From positions 186,001 through 250,000 of the forward strand of contig JAFREQ010000157.1 of assembly GCA_025331565.1 (NCBI GenBank): a stretch of 64,000 nucleotides of DNA, read 5' to 3'. Below, piece by piece: positions 48,886-62,257 of this stretch (the first letter of the stretch is position 1; each line of letters opens with the position of its first letter). The notes under the pieces were generated by a model that searched no databases, had not been told where the DNA came from, and saw only the letters and a program-made list of their open reading frames with translations. The stretch is from Holacanthus passer. Its lineage: Eukaryota > Chordata > Actinopteri > Pomacanthidae. Both the position numbers and the translations under genes were made by a program.

Positions 48886-51539
48886 ATTGGGATGGGACAA
48901 GATTTTTTTGGGAGTGGGATGGGACATGAGGGAAAAAAACCTCACCCTATGTAAATGTCTCCATTAAAACTAAACAGTTTCATATTACATGCTAAGGTCA
49001 CATGATGGCAAAGGAGCAAACACCACCCGCTGAGGAAGACAGCGAGACGAGGTTGAAAGCTGAGAAAAAAATCTAACAAATGCATATTTAAATAAACAGA
49101 TTTTAAAAGGTGTGAGTAAGTGTTTTTTTGTGTGAGTGCATGGATCACACTGGCCCTTTGTGTGGTTTCATTAGTGTGTTTGTGAGTTCACTCTCAGTAT
49201 GAACATTCATGTTTGAGTGTGTCATACAAGGCCTTTCATTATATCTCCCTGTGTTTACTGTAATAAAAGGCACTTTTCCAAGTTGTGATTAGCTATTTAT
49301 GACCGTGGCTTTCCTGTGTTATAGATTTTCCTGTGCAGCGTGATCATTGTTATGATTCACTATTGTGAGCGGCACGCTGCTGTTCTCCCAGAGCTTTGTA
49401 ATGTATTATTCACATTCAGTTTATCTCTGATTCAACCGTTGAAGCTAATTATTTCTGTGGCTATGCAAGAAGTTGTGTAAGGCACATGTAGAAGGGCAGG
49501 AGAGGAGTCGACTTTGAGACACTTGTTTGTCCAACCTCAATCAGGCGCCTCCGTGTGAGGGCTTTGAGGTCTCTTTAATAACATTCAGCCATCTGCTCAG
49601 GTGCCCACAACATTTCTGTTTTTTCCCTTTGAGGCATCAGCAACCCTCGGCGTGATGCGAACCAGTGCTAATAATCACTTGATGAATCGTTCAGTTGTAG
49701 CTCGTGTTGCAAAGACAAAGATGCTGCTCTCCTCTATGATTAAAACAAGCTGTTTACGTCTCATTTCAAACAGCCACGTTGTGACAGTGTTGCACAGGAG
49801 AGTTTTGCGCGGCAGTGCTTTGTTGGTAATTAGAGATGAAAATATCAGATCCCTCAAGCAGCATTTGTACATTTTTTACAAGCGTGCTAATGTAATATTA
49901 ATAAAAGAATAGATACCCTTTCTACATAGTCACTCCTTGTTTAATAAAGCTTAATGCAGGGGGTGTTTGTTTGAAAGGGCAATACCTGATAGAAATACAA
50001 GTAAATATTGGAGTATTTCATCTTCACTACCAGGCAGGTTACAGAACCGTAACAATGAGGCTGTGAGATTCCTGTCACCAAATTTGAGGCCTACAAATCG
50101 TCTTGATTTGGGTCAGCGAACCCGAACACAACAAGGGGGAAAAGTTTTTTCTTTCCTCATTACTGACCACCATAAAACATAAGAACACAGTATTTCGAGT
50201 GACAGCGTGCCGCCTCATCGTGCCGCCGTTGTCACCGTCGAACAGACGCGAGAGAGACGACAGGAAAACACTGATTGTCATTCAGTTTCTGTGCTTCCAG
50301 AACCTAATGACCACATACTCTGCAGGACCTGCTGCACCATGACAAGCTAATTAGCCAGCGAGACTAAGAGCAAATTATAATGACACTGTGTTAGTGCTGT
50401 GCTAATGTGCTAGTGATGCACAGGGGTGTTTTCTCTCCCTCTCTTCTTCTTTCTCCATCTCTTTTGCCTTAACAATGGCGTGTTCAAGACCAATTAAAAA
50501 TAGAGAGCTCTCAGCACACTCAAGGCCCGTCTCTGCGAGTCTATAAAGGCGAGGGCTCGGCTATTGTCTAAGGTATTCAGAGGAACAGATTTATTATTAT
50601 TCCAATGTAGGCCACCTTCACCTTCCATTACAATGATGGCTGAACATGGAGAGCATGGAGGCTGGTATGAAAAATGAATTAGTGAAAGATGAAGCGTTCC
50701 TGCAGCAGATGCTACATACATTCAAGTTGCTGTTTGGAAATGAAGGGCATGGCGCTGAAATGGAAATGTATGACTTTCATTATGCGAGGATATTTTAGAC
50801 ATTATTAACAAGGACACTGCGCCTGAGCGAGGGCTGTTACACAGAAAAACATTAACGATACATCAATTACCAGACAATTCTTTGACAGGGGCCATAAATG
50901 AGTAGGTGTCACAAAAATAATTCACATTTTGGTTGTGGTCTCTAAAAAATCTCTTGGACCCATTTCAGTTCATTTCTGTCTGTTTTTTTTTTTTATTATT
51001 ATTAAAGTGTTTTATATTGATTAAAGGGGAACTTTTGTGGTTCTGACAAACTGCCTCAAATGATGTCGCATGAGTCTGTGTCGGTTGAGGTTGAAGTCTA
51101 CAAGTTTGTAAATGAATAAATCTGGGGTCTAGAGTTCTGTTGCTAGCAAAGGAAACCCAAATTGCTGACCGAACAGTCGGCTGTCCAATTGTATTGTGGG
51201 TAATGTGGGCACCAAGTTTTTTCACGGAAGAAGAACATGTGGAATAAATAAATTCTTGTTCTGCCACATTGGTTTTGGTATTTTTTAAACTGTCCATAGA
51301 GAGTCCTACAATATTATAGGAGAGCGAGGCTAAATCAGTGAAGTACTCTTAAGAAAAAACGAGGTACTTGGTTCAAGGTACTGCATACAGGGTCCTTTTA
51401 CTTATCATTCTACAAAAAAATGCGAGTTTCATTCCCTTTATGCAACTCACAGAACAAAAATGAAATACATATATGGACTAATAAAAAATACAATAATAAA
51501 ATATTTTTATGTAGGAGTGTGGAAGATGAGTTGAGGAAA

Positions 51540-51830
51540 GACGCAGTTCTGTATACGAATACTTCTGTATCGCTCGTCAGACGGCAGCAGGGTGAACAGG
51601 CTGTGGTTGGGGTGGGTCTTGTCTTTTAGTATCCTCACCCCACCGATATCACTAATGCTCGGTAGATGGTGCCAGTGATGTTCTGGGCAGTTTTAATCAC
51701 CTGCTGCAAAGCCCTTATGTCCTGGGTCGTGCACATCACACGTAATGTAATGTTTCCAGTCAGGATGGTTTCTATTGCTGCAAAAGTCACCAAGAACAAC
51801 ATCAGAAACTTGCCGCAGCTTCGCTTGTTG
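51540..51830. repeat. Possible retroelement relic
   Basis: The stretch cagacggcagcagggtgaac, gatggtgccagtgatgttct gggcagttttaatcacctgc and gtcaggatggtttctattgc resembles, in word order, a reverse-strand segment of fish non-LTR retroelement sequences that I remember only loosely. No intact reverse transcriptase or endonuclease motif is visible. Confidence 0.35.
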
Positions 51831-54019
51831 AATATGTGGTCAGCATCAGTGACTTTTACAGTAACAAATGTTCAGGTTCAGTCGGACATGAAGCAATCCA
51901 GACTAACAGCCTTAGCGGTTTAATGGTATAATGAGCCATACAAAGAAACATGGACATAATCCAGGGGAAGGCTTCCATCAGGGTAATCCTCCGACCTGTC
52001 AGCTCACTCGCACTGACCGAGCAGTTGGGAGTTGGTCACAGCTTGTGTCAGTCCATATGGGAAAACAAGTTCCTTCAGCTAAGAGCAGAAGCTGGTGACA
52101 AATTGATAATGACTAAAAAAATGAATAGTTCAATTTGATGGTTTTCTATCACGTAATCATCCAACAAAAGAACTTTTTGTTGGCCACCAGAACTTTCTAT
52201 TGAAAGCTATGTGTCTTGTGCATTAAAGTCAATTTTCTGAGCATAACTACTCTGACACTATCTTGAGGAAACAGGCAGAAAGTAATGAGCATAATCCATC
52301 GAGAGACGAACAAAGTGATATATACAGTATGAATTCCTGCTTTTATGAAACATGCAAACTCAATTTAGAAATGACAGCTTTTCAGGACTACAACAATGTG
52401 ACAACACCACATCCTAATGTCCTCATTTCCTGCAGTACAGTCTTGTGTCTTTAGAGTCTTTTTTGTAATTACTGTAGAGAGCAGGAGGAGGTTCAGGGCT
52501 GGTGGAGAAGTAGGCAGAGGCCAGTGACCTGATACAAATGAATCAGTCAGATGAATCCTATTAACTCTTTTTCATTGCTTTCATGCTTCCTTGTTTGACA
52601 GTAAGAAACTCACGGCACGACTCTAAAAACACTAACCAGCATCCAGGGTATAAATAAGTTTGCACAATGGCACACGGTTGCACAGATAACACCAAAGTAA
52701 CTTAATAACAGCATTGATACATGCAGAGGACTGGTTTCTAGCAGAACAGACATGATGTGGCAAAATAGCATTGAGCTGGTTAAGAGGCTACATTTGCACA
52801 TTTTTTCCCCTTGGTTCCTTTTCTTAAAAAGGTAGGGAAGTCTTCTTCAGGGGAATACACTCTGATATAATTTAGTTCACACAAATAGGCTACTGTCTAA
52901 TCCTAATCATCAAAGTCTATAGGTTGAAGGTATTTAGATTAATTATGAGTTGAGTGATGGTCTGAGCAGAGGATATAATTTGCAGTAATGACTAGCGCTC
53001 ATTATTTCTCCTCCATTCAGGTCCTGAACTCTGTGGAAATCATTATGTGGGGGAAATCAGAATGAAGGGGCGCTCTTTAAACCCAAACCCTCCAGGTCTC
53101 ATTTGCTAATAAAATTCACAGAGGTCACCACTGCAGAAAAGCGCGGCTGCCGCTTCGGAAATGTCAATGAAGACAGGGCTATTCTCACTGTCTGCCACCA
53201 ATCAAAAATGCTCTCGCTGTGAGGGTTAGGCTGTTAATGTGAACAGCCGTGGCCTCCACTCAATTTCCAGAACTTTCCCTGTGTCCTTTGAAACATGAAA
53301 GGGGTCTGATAAAGTAACACAGAATAAGTTTGGGCTCTCCACGCGAAAGGACCTGCCAGGTTGCTTTGACGGTGTCAAACAGATTCACCCAAAACCATCC
53401 ATCATGCGCAACACGTTTCAGCCGGCCGTTTAGTCAGGTGCAACAACTGACCCTTATTATGTTCGGTGGCAGCATCCTTTGTTGCAGCTTGTCAATCAAC
53501 AGCACATCTTAATGGCTTAATATGTCATCTTAATATGCACTACGCACTGTTGGCGCTGCGCTGCAATAAATGGGTCATATAATAGCCCATTTGCCTGATA
53601 CAAACCCATTACACAACAGAGAGTGTTCACGTGCAACCTCGCTGCATCATTAGCTTTAATTGTACATACCATGCACACTAATGGGAGAAGATACAGTATG
53701 CAAATATGTCCTCCATCACGACAGTACAGTGTGCCGTCATAATCCTGTTTATAGTGACGGGCGCAATCCTGTTTGCTCAGACCACAGCACACTTCTTAAC
53801 CCCACAAACATGCTAAATGGAAAAATCGCAGTCTGTCATCCCCAGGAATTAATTCACGAATTGATCAGACGTTTGTAATTTGCTGTTCTGTTTTGTCCCC
53901 TAATCACATAATGGGGTTTCTCCTTAACCTCACAACCTTGCCAACGCCGTGCAAGGTGTGATTTTCACACAAAGTTGTCAATGGCTCAAAAGCAATTAGC
54001 TTATTTTCACAAGACGGGA

Positions 54020-54031
54020 CCCCCCCCCCCC
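54020..54031. repeat. 12-nt C homopolymer
   Basis: An uninterrupted C run on the plus strand in intron 2. Confidence 0.92.
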
Positions 54032-57000
54032 AACAGCAAATCCCATCTTTTGCTGATGTGATTTAAATTCTGATTAAATTTCTGACGTCCTTCAGTCAGT
54101 GGGTGTTCTCTCCTCTCATATTTTAAGTGGCTATCCTTCTCCTCTTGCATTCGAGCAGCACATGCAGCGACGTAAACAACGCCGGTTGGCCAGGAGAGAC
54201 GGAGGGGCTTTGTCAATTCATTACCTCCTGATTGAAATGGTCAAAAAGGTGAACTGCTCGCCTTTAAAAATGATCAGTCTTATCCATATGCAGTAGCTGC
54301 TCTCTAAGAAAGGCACCCTTCTGGGTTCAAGAGTGAGCTGCATTTGCATTATGAACCTGACAAGAAAGAACCAGAATGAGAGAAGATCACCGTCAGCCTA
54401 TGAAGAACCTCATTCTGCCAATCCTTCACTATTGTCTAGGTGTCATTATGGACCAAGAGCGCGCCATCAAAACAAAGAAGCTGCGCAACAGAGAGACAAA
54501 AACATTCAATTTCTCTCCTGCAACATATTTAGAGCAGACATTAAGAATACAACAATAAGTCATTTAGCCGGAGCTGCTTTCGCTATTGTGTGGAGCATAA
54601 TACAAAAACCCTAATTAATCTCAGTTAGAGGACTTTCTCCTCCTCCTCTTGCCATTATTCCCCAGAACGAGTCTCAGGGGAGAGCCTACTGCTGGCAACA
54701 CCCATGACACCATCGGAGGGGAGGCAGCCTCTGCACCAGCTGGGCCTCACTAAAAACAGCTTCCTCCTTAATGGCATCTGGACAAACCCCCCACAGCACC
54801 ACGCTGCAAACTTCCTCACCAAAACCAGCTTCATCCATCCTTCTCTGAGACAACTGCACCATGTTGGAGAACTTATAACAACAGAGGGGAAATAGAGAAG
54901 TGTTTTTTCAAGAGATGATACAAATGTCTTTCGTTCAAGTGTGGTAATTTTCTCTTCAAATAATACGCAACCCGAGCCAACATCTGACTGACAGAAGTGC
55001 GTCCAGCTTCATTCTCCAAGGCTGAATGAGTCTTGGCTGAGACGGCTTCATTATCATCGTCCAGGACAGATGAGGCTTGTTGGTAATAACAGGAGTGACA
55101 GTGACAGTTCAGCCGGGGGTTTCTCCAGTTGGCTCCAGAGAGGGAGCACGCGGGGAAGAGCCCGAGCAGACATGCAGAGCCTCAGAACTGGGCTGAGCCA
55201 CCCTAAAGGAGCCAAAGCATGCAATCAGAGCTGTGCGGAGGGATAAACAAGACTGCTCTCCGTCCAGACGTAGCAATTAGGTAGGGCTCGGATCGTCGTA
55301 AACAACCGCGAGTTTCAGGCGCTGCTCGTCTCTTCTTCGTGTGACCAGAGGGCTTGTTTTCCTTTTCTTTTCGCTCTTCCATTTTGGTGCTCTTTTATTT
55401 ACATGTTGAGATGGAAACGGCCCAGTTTGATCTGTGGTTGAGCTTCGTAGGATGAAGGCGAGACCGACATTAAATTCTGCACAAGGCCTCTCATGAGCCG
55501 TGTGCTCTCTACACTTACCACACTGACACTGCACATTAATGCAGGACATTTACCACTGATTTCACGGCCCTTTGATACATGTTTTTGCAAGCATGTAATA
55601 AATAGCAGATTTCAGGTCTGAATGTTTTTAACCTTTAACAAAAACAAGAAATCATTATTGCATAATGAACTTGGCTATTTCTTATGGATTCAGCTCGAGT
55701 CCAGTTTTTCATATTGACAACTTTTTCTCTTTCCACTTGAGTGACAGATACAGTATCTATTTACAGATACTGGAGTTGAAACCTGACAGATAGGAATGTC
55801 AATGCTGGATGGTTCTGCAAAACTCTGCATGTGTGCCAACATTTTTTAAAATTCTCCCCTTCTACACTATGTGCACATGACAGCTATGATATGGTTATGG
55901 CTGAAACAACTAGAACACATTGATCGTAGATATGGTTAATAAAAAGTTGAATGTTATTTGCAGAACTCTTGAATTCATGCAAACCACCCTGACCTCCAAA
56001 CACTTATTTTACACCTACTCCACGCCTCGCTACATTAAAGATGAACCACTTTCTGCACTGTCACTGAACATGGATTTAGGTGCAAGTCAAAGGTGCAGAA
56101 TCGTCCAATATTCTTTAACATAATGGGAGTTTAAATGAGAGCTGGATCTAAAATGATTTGAAAACTCAGCCAAGGCAGAGAAGGTTTTAATCATCATTTA
56201 AATCATACTATCAGATTGGCTTTAAGCACAGCCCTATTTGGACAGACACTGTCCACAACCAATTTTAAAAGTGTTTGAGGAAGCGATGCCTTCTGTGGAG
56301 AACAATCTGTTCTGTGGGCATGATAAGGTCGTTTCGTGAAGATTCATAAGTACAGGTTGAGAGTGAGACAGCAATCAGAGGTGAGATAGCTTTTCCACCA
56401 GTGTGGCTTTCACATTAATGCATTTCTACCCATCAACCCCCTCTCCAGTAGCCCTAAAACAATTTCAGGCGTCAAGTACACTACATTTCACATCCCTTTC
56501 AACGTGGTCAAAGAGGAGAGATTACAATTTTGCACGGCAGGTTGAGTGCTCACACTGAGAAATGGAGAAAGAGCTGCAACCTCTTAATTACGCGCAATTC
56601 AAGATGCGCAGATAGAAAACAAGCCTATCTGAAGTGTACTCAGACTAGGAAGCACAATCAGGGACACCTCTAAACCAGACATGGGATTTTAATCAGATAT
56701 GTTAAATTTAGACCGTGCACGAGGTGTTAATTTGTAGGTCAAGGCTTTTCCAGATTTCGCTGTAACCTCTGCCCAGCCTCGGCGTGTCCCGACATTAATC
56801 AATTGCGATAGAAAAAGTCGACACTTCCCTCTCCATGGAAAGCAATTTCTCCGGGGTGGTTCAAGACACATCATCCTGGTGTACACACAAACAGGTCTGG
56901 GCACTGGCTGCTTAAAATTAGTGAGGGCCTGCTAATTAATTCCCCCTCTGTCAATGGGGGGGCCCAGTGCAATCTATCTGTGATGCAGCCTTTGTGAGAT

Positions 57001-58094
57001 TAGGCATCAGATAGGGGAGGAAAACAATATCCATTAGTTTGCAACGCTACCTTTGTTATAACACGGGGAAAAAAAAAAGTCATTCCATTAGTCTAATTCC
57101 TTAGGTGCCTTCTGCTCAGTGGCGGTGATATCTCTGCATTTCAAATCAAATGAAAAGCGATCAATGGAACATTAAAGAGACAAATTGTATGTGACAGACA
57201 CAAAATGCAGGGAAAGCATTTTAATGAATTTCAATATGTGGCTGACGAAAAGGCCCCTTTAATTAAAATGGATCTGAGTATTTTCATATCAAATGTCGCT
57301 TTTGTCTCAGTTCATGTGACCGTCCCAAAGATCCCGCGTAGCAGATGCTCGTGTGGAAAGAAGCTGCGTTAACGTTGATAATAAAAGGAAAAAAATGTTG
57401 GAACTCTGGAGAAGAAAGTAGAAGTTGCTTTCTCTTTAAAGTTTATGCTTACAAGATGAAATAGTAGTACATGAACATATAAGCCGTAATCAATATTTAT
57501 TAGTCTCCAACACTAAGTTGTTTACATGCAGCCGTACAGTATATTCCAATTACAGTCAGACTTATAGCCTAATCAGAAAAATGTCTCACACAAACACCTA
57601 AATCATCAGACTGAACCGGCCATTCAGAGATAAATTTCATTTTGTGTGAGAAAACATAGCAGATAAAAATTTGTCATGTAAATGCTCTGTCAAATTAGTT
57701 GCATGTTTGGAATATTTATAATCCCACTTGAGCCAAGTTATATTTACTATTTTCAAGGATACTCTTAATCACGGCGGATGTCACGGACGGTTAATCTTTT
57801 CCAATGTAATAAGGAGGAGCAGCATATTCTGATCCTCTCTCTAAATGGATGTGCTGTGCTTCCATAAGAGTCCGAACTTTAAAATGTAGAAGTGTCAATT
57901 CACACTGTTGTGTTTTTCTTCAATACCCTTTTTTACCTGTGGGTTCTTCCTATGTAGAAAATGATATTCTTTTATGTAAAAATATTCTTCTCTCAGTGCA
58001 GAAAACAGACGGGGTCAGACTGTTGCAACGGTGTGTTCTCTGTATGATGGTTTCATCATTTCTCCTCTTCACGAACCAGTGTCACTGTCCTTAC

Positions 58095-58217
58095 CTGAGG
58101 GCATCCACGGATCTGATGAAGACTTTTCTCTGGTATTGGCCTGCTCCCAGTCAAGGTCGTCGTCTCTGCCTTGGCTGTACCCACACGCTGCCAGCGGCTT
58201 CTCAAAGTTACAATCGC
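58095..58217 (-). CDS. ptprm: ptprm exon 2: start of MAM domain
   Basis: This 123-nt exon has the acceptor tttcttccttttgtcgcag and the donor CTCAG|gtaagg. It starts with the last two bases of a split codon and ends on the first base of one, so it is phase 1 at both ends. It encodes about 41 residues containing DCNFEKPLAACGYSQG, then DWEQANT and SSSDPWMPS. The two cysteines (DC and ACGYS) are the first two of the four conserved MAM cysteines. The stretch CGYSQ...DWEQ.NT...SDPWMPS is the form seen in PTPRM; PTPRT and PTPRU read differently here. No start codon or signal peptide is present, so the preceding exon must lie beyond 64000. The exon is too short and lacks a methionine start, so a plain ORF scan misses it. 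Confidence 0.94.
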
Positions 58218-60837
58218 CTGCGACAAAAGGAAGAAATTTATATGGTTATACAGTTTTTCCATTAACTTGCTGCTCAAATGAATGAATATATAAATTAAAT
58301 TCTCCTCTTTTTTTCCCCAGCGGTATTCATAATGCAATATGCCAGACAATGAGATGCATTTAAGTGAGACAGAGTGAAGGATTACTGTAGCAGGCGAGGC
58401 ACAACATACATTACCATCATTAGCAACACGGCAGTCCAATTTCACAATGACAAGTATGAAGTGTCCAAACTCCATCATCGTTAGGCATTATGTTCCAAAA
58501 CTGCACCACCATCAGGGATAAATTGATTTATTTTCCTTGCCGGCCACAGAACTTTGCTGTTCATGCGCCCTTACTCCGCAGAGCCACTCTAATCCTTTTT
58601 ACAAGCTGCTTGCAAAATGACAGCAAGCAACCATTAGGGCCAGGCTTCAACCAGGCTTGGCGTGTGATCGATTAATACAAATGCCCCTTTATTCCTCGCA
58701 CCTTAAAGGCCATGCAGAGAATGTGAGAGTTGAGCTTTTTTCCCCCCAAAGTGCCTTTCAATCCACTCATAAATCTACAAAAAAAAAGGCATAGTCAGAA
58801 CAATATGTGGCTGGAAAGGAGTTCATACCGAGTGAAAAAATGTGAAAAGCAAAAGGTGGCTTTTACGCAGAGGGAGGTCGTTTTCAGAGGAGGCAGATAA
58901 CTTGGACAAAATGAGATTATGCAGCTTCAGATGCATGATTACATTGCTGATAACAGATGTACAGAATATTATCCCGCCTCTTGCCAAGAATGAACCCAAG
59001 CGTTGAATCTGAAATTTCTTCCTTGCACATTGTTAATATGTTTCTAAACACAGATGACATACAAATTTTATTGCCTCTGGAAATGTCCTTTGAGCCAGGA
59101 TCTATGCCAGGCCAAAACCAATATCTCATCTCTTACAAGCTGCCCCTGACATTCTGCTGCGTAAAGGCTACGAGCTGGGCTTTTTGTTTTCCCATTCATC
59201 TCCCCGCTGACATTTACAGTACACGTGCAAATGAGTGGCCAAACGCGGAGAACACAGGATAATTAATATCCAGCTCCATAGGGCAGCTGCTAATGATATA
59301 TTTGCTGCTTTGTCGGTTTTTTGAGGAGGTAGACACGGGAAAGGGAGCGATGGCCAGAGGATCGCAGGTAAGAGGCTGAGGAATTGTTCATTTGCTCGTC
59401 TCGCTGTCGCATCAAAAAAGCAACATGAGAAGCTAAATGCACCTGTTTGTTAACTAGGTTTCCTTAAGTGTGAAACATTAGAGAGAAGCTTACAAGCGAC
59501 AGTACAGTGAGAGCACACAATGGGTTTTGGTTACAGTAGAAAAAGCACAGGTGTATAATAATAAAATTAATGTAATCTTTTATATGCAAGAGGCATCATC
59601 ATCATCAACGCCATTATAAAACCAATAGAGGAAAAAAATTGGATGAAAATTTTAATTTCCAGTTCCAATTACTTGTCCTAATTGTGGTACATCAAATGCA
59701 AATGTTTAGATTTTTTTTTGTAATAATTACATTTTTATCTTAACCTTATCTCAATTTTTCATTAAACTCTTACTATTATGCAGGCACATGCACAGATGGC
59801 GATCGAGCACCCGACCTTCTGACCTCTGACTAGATAAGTTCCCTTATTGCAAGACTTTTTTTTCTATTTCTTTTTCTAATGTGTTATTATATATTTTTTT
59901 TAAATTTCAATCAAATTCAATTAACAGTGTGTTTTAATCCCAATCATTAAAACATCTCAGTACATCCACCCAAACTTAGAGCCACCAATAAGCTTAACAA
60001 CAAGCACGTTACTCTGGCATAAAGTCACAGCTTCCTCCTCAAACTCTCTGGCAGATTTGGGGTCACCAGCTGCCTGGTTTGAGACAGACAGGCAACTTCC
60101 ATGTCTTCATAAATCAAAACTCAACTTAAAAATCTTTGTTTTGGGGGGTTCAAAAACACCAGAGTAGTGTGCAAAAAGTTATGCATTTTAAAATGAAAAT
60201 GAGTGTGGATAAATGTGAAGCAACAGTAGCATGTGGTCAAAAACACATTTCCAAGACTAGCAGAGAATCTGGGTGAGGAAATGTGAATGAGGAGCCCTCG
60301 TGAATCACCATCGACATGCCCTTAAGCAAGGCTCTTAACCCCCGACGGTTCAGCCGGAGCTGTTCTGTGGCCAACAGTAGGAAGCTGTGGTTGTCCTCCG
60401 CCTCCCTGGAGCGACTGAAACTCAAAGACTAAGGAGGCGGTGCTGAAAAAGAGCATGTATCCTACTTCATGCTCAGTCAACTTTCTCTCTGAATAAACAC
60501 AAATGCCTGTGTTGCCAAGCTGTAACTTGGAGAACGTTAACATGAGTCTTTGGCTGCGGCGACACGGAGACTGGCTCTATTCCATCAATATTTTGACTCA
60601 ATAGTTCCAAGATCCTTTGCCCCGTGCCACCCACCTTCCTCTCACAGCATGGCAGTGCTCAAACAAACCCAAAGAGGTGGCTTTTATTGGTGTTTGATAT
60701 TCAAATCGATGGCATTGGCGAGGAGCGAAATGTATTCTGAGTCAGTGGGTGACGGGAGCGGAGGGAGGGAGAAAAAGCCATCAAAAAGAATATGCACTGA
60801 GCAGATCCCTTTCCTTGTTTAATTTTGAGAGGTTTCA

Positions 60838-60858
60838 TTTTTTTTTTTTTTTTTTTTT
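60838..60858. repeat. 21-nt poly-T run
   Basis: An uninterrupted T homopolymer on the plus strand in intron 1. Confidence 0.92.
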
Positions 60859-62230
60859 AAATGTCAACTCCGTTTAATAATAAATCAGAAAAATGAGAGG
60901 GGTGAGGTTTGAGTTTGAAACTTCATCCTCTTCAAAGACATCATTAACAGATCTGTTCTATTAATGATTCTCTTGTTGCTCCGTTAATTTGAATTCAAAA
61001 GACATTAAGGAAAAATTCGGTTTTCATTGTGCACATTTTCAGACTGAGGCAAAGTGGGAAGATGATGAAATATACTGTTTATTTCGCCACTACTTTCTCC
61101 CACAAGCCACCTGTAGGTCAACCCGCAGCTGTTATCTGGCTTTTTAGCACTATGTGAGACAGTGACAATTAAAAGACTTTACTTTAAGCAGAGTAATTAC
61201 AAACCCAGTCCTAAATGAGAATGTAGTGATTATAAACCAAATTACATTGTTTAGTCTCTTTGTAATGTTCTCGCATTGATTCTCTATAGATCTGAAAACA
61301 GTAGGTGGAACAAACCCATCCTGCTTTTTCATTGACAATACTGAAATACCATCCACATTCTTTGCATTAGCTGAAGCATTTTGACCATTAACACGGGGTA
61401 ACAGGGTGTGAACAAGCAATAAATCAATTTGCATTGCTTTGATTGTTACACAGGGGCTCTTGGTATCAGACTTCAGTATCGGGAAATTCTCCAATAACGC
61501 CTGCAACTTGCTATTGATCTGCTGGAGACCCGCTCTGCCCTGAGGCAAACATTAAAGCATCTCGCTCTGCAGAAATGACACAGGCTTTCTTAAACGTGTG
61601 ACTTCCCCATTGTGAGCGCCGTGAATCAAAAACAAAAACGCATCACCAATCACATGTTGCACGCCATCAATACAAACGGCTGCTTCTGAGTCAAGAGATT
61701 GTGCACATGCATGCAGATGAAAGCATCAATCAATGGCATCATAATAGTCCGTCTCTCTGTAGGAGGTTTATATCGCTGCCAGTGTGTGGCACAACCCCCA
61801 TATAATCAGGCTCGACAGCTGCTGAAATAGATATCCCAACGAGAGGCTGCCAACTCTCTGAAGGAGATTTAACTTTCAATAAAAGCTTCTATGAGGTGTG
61901 GGTAGTCTGGGACTACAGATGAATGTGCTCCACCCTGTCAACATTCCCCTTTCAAGAGAAGCAGGCAGCTTGAAGCTAAAAAGGTGGCCCTAGATATGTC
62001 ATGAAACAATTTATTCCTGAGTGAGAACACACAATAGTCTTTATATTCTCACGCAGAGTGCATTTCAAACAAATCTATCCATCTTTTCCTGGACTGAGCC
62101 AGAGGCCAGAATCAATACCTCAACCCCTCAATGCTGGAGCCAATTTCTCCTAAAGATTTTCAAGTCAGACTTAAAAGGCCTTTTGTTATTGCACCTGTAA
62201 CAAAAGTAAACTTTAAGCATTAAAAGCTGT

Positions 62231-62257
62231 GCGTGTGTGTGTGTGTGTGTGTGTGTG
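62231..62257. repeat. (GT)n microsatellite
   Basis: About thirteen GT units in intron 1. Confidence 0.95.

Larger units (their letters stand above)
46375..58094 (-). other. ptprm: ptprm intron 2
   Basis: This 11.7-kb intron has donor gtaagg and acceptor tccgcacttgcag. It holds a GGATGGATTGC-type repeat (46605-46965), a GGA microsatellite (48327-48359), an ACTTAAG-type repeat (48579-48885), a possible retroelement relic (51540-51830) and a C run (54020-54031). From about 52140 to 58090 there are few recognisable repeats. Confidence 0.87.
8274..58217 (-). other. ptprm: ptprm gene model, exons 2-11 (both ends outside the window)
   Basis: Ten minus-strand exons join in phase without a stop: 58095-58217, 46100-46374, 42023-42101, 40079-40194, 38274-38448, 31350-31643, 15798-16106, 13563-13672, 9119-9320 and 8274-8376. 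Every junction is GT-AG. The product is the extracellular part of receptor tyrosine phosphatase mu, a single-pass plasma-membrane protein. In this family the MAM, Ig and FN3 modules mediate homophilic cell-cell adhesion, and the cytoplasmic phosphatase domains act on junctional phosphotyrosine proteins. The fragment covers MAM (about residues 1-160 from the first residue of exon 2), Ig (161-257), FN3-1 (258-355), FN3-2 (356-458), FN3-3 (459-562) and the start of FN3-4 (563 on). FN3-2 and FN3-3 wording separates it from PTPRK, PTPRT and PTPRU. The signal-peptide exon and everything from the second part of FN3-4 onward are not in the window. Which teleost duplicate (a or b) it is cannot be decided here. 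Confidence 0.93.

Noticed and set aside
50965..51300. Possible interspersed repeat containing attgtgggtaatgtgggc
   Set aside because: A few words look familiar from fish repeats, but I could not find termini or a second copy in the window.
58056..58478. 140-codon minus-strand frame overlapping exon 2
   Set aside because: It is in a different frame from the MAM sequence; the true exon frame is the one giving DCNFEKPLAACGYSQ.
60280..60420. SINE-like words (cccttaagcaaggctcttaa)
   Set aside because: It resembles a fragment common in fish repeats, but it is too short and lacks a promoter-like head or tail, so no feature is claimed.
61150..61548. 132-codon minus-strand frame, considered as exon 1 or a transposon protein
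   Set aside because: It has no signal peptide, no splice donor in the right phase, and no clear transposase or retroelement motif.
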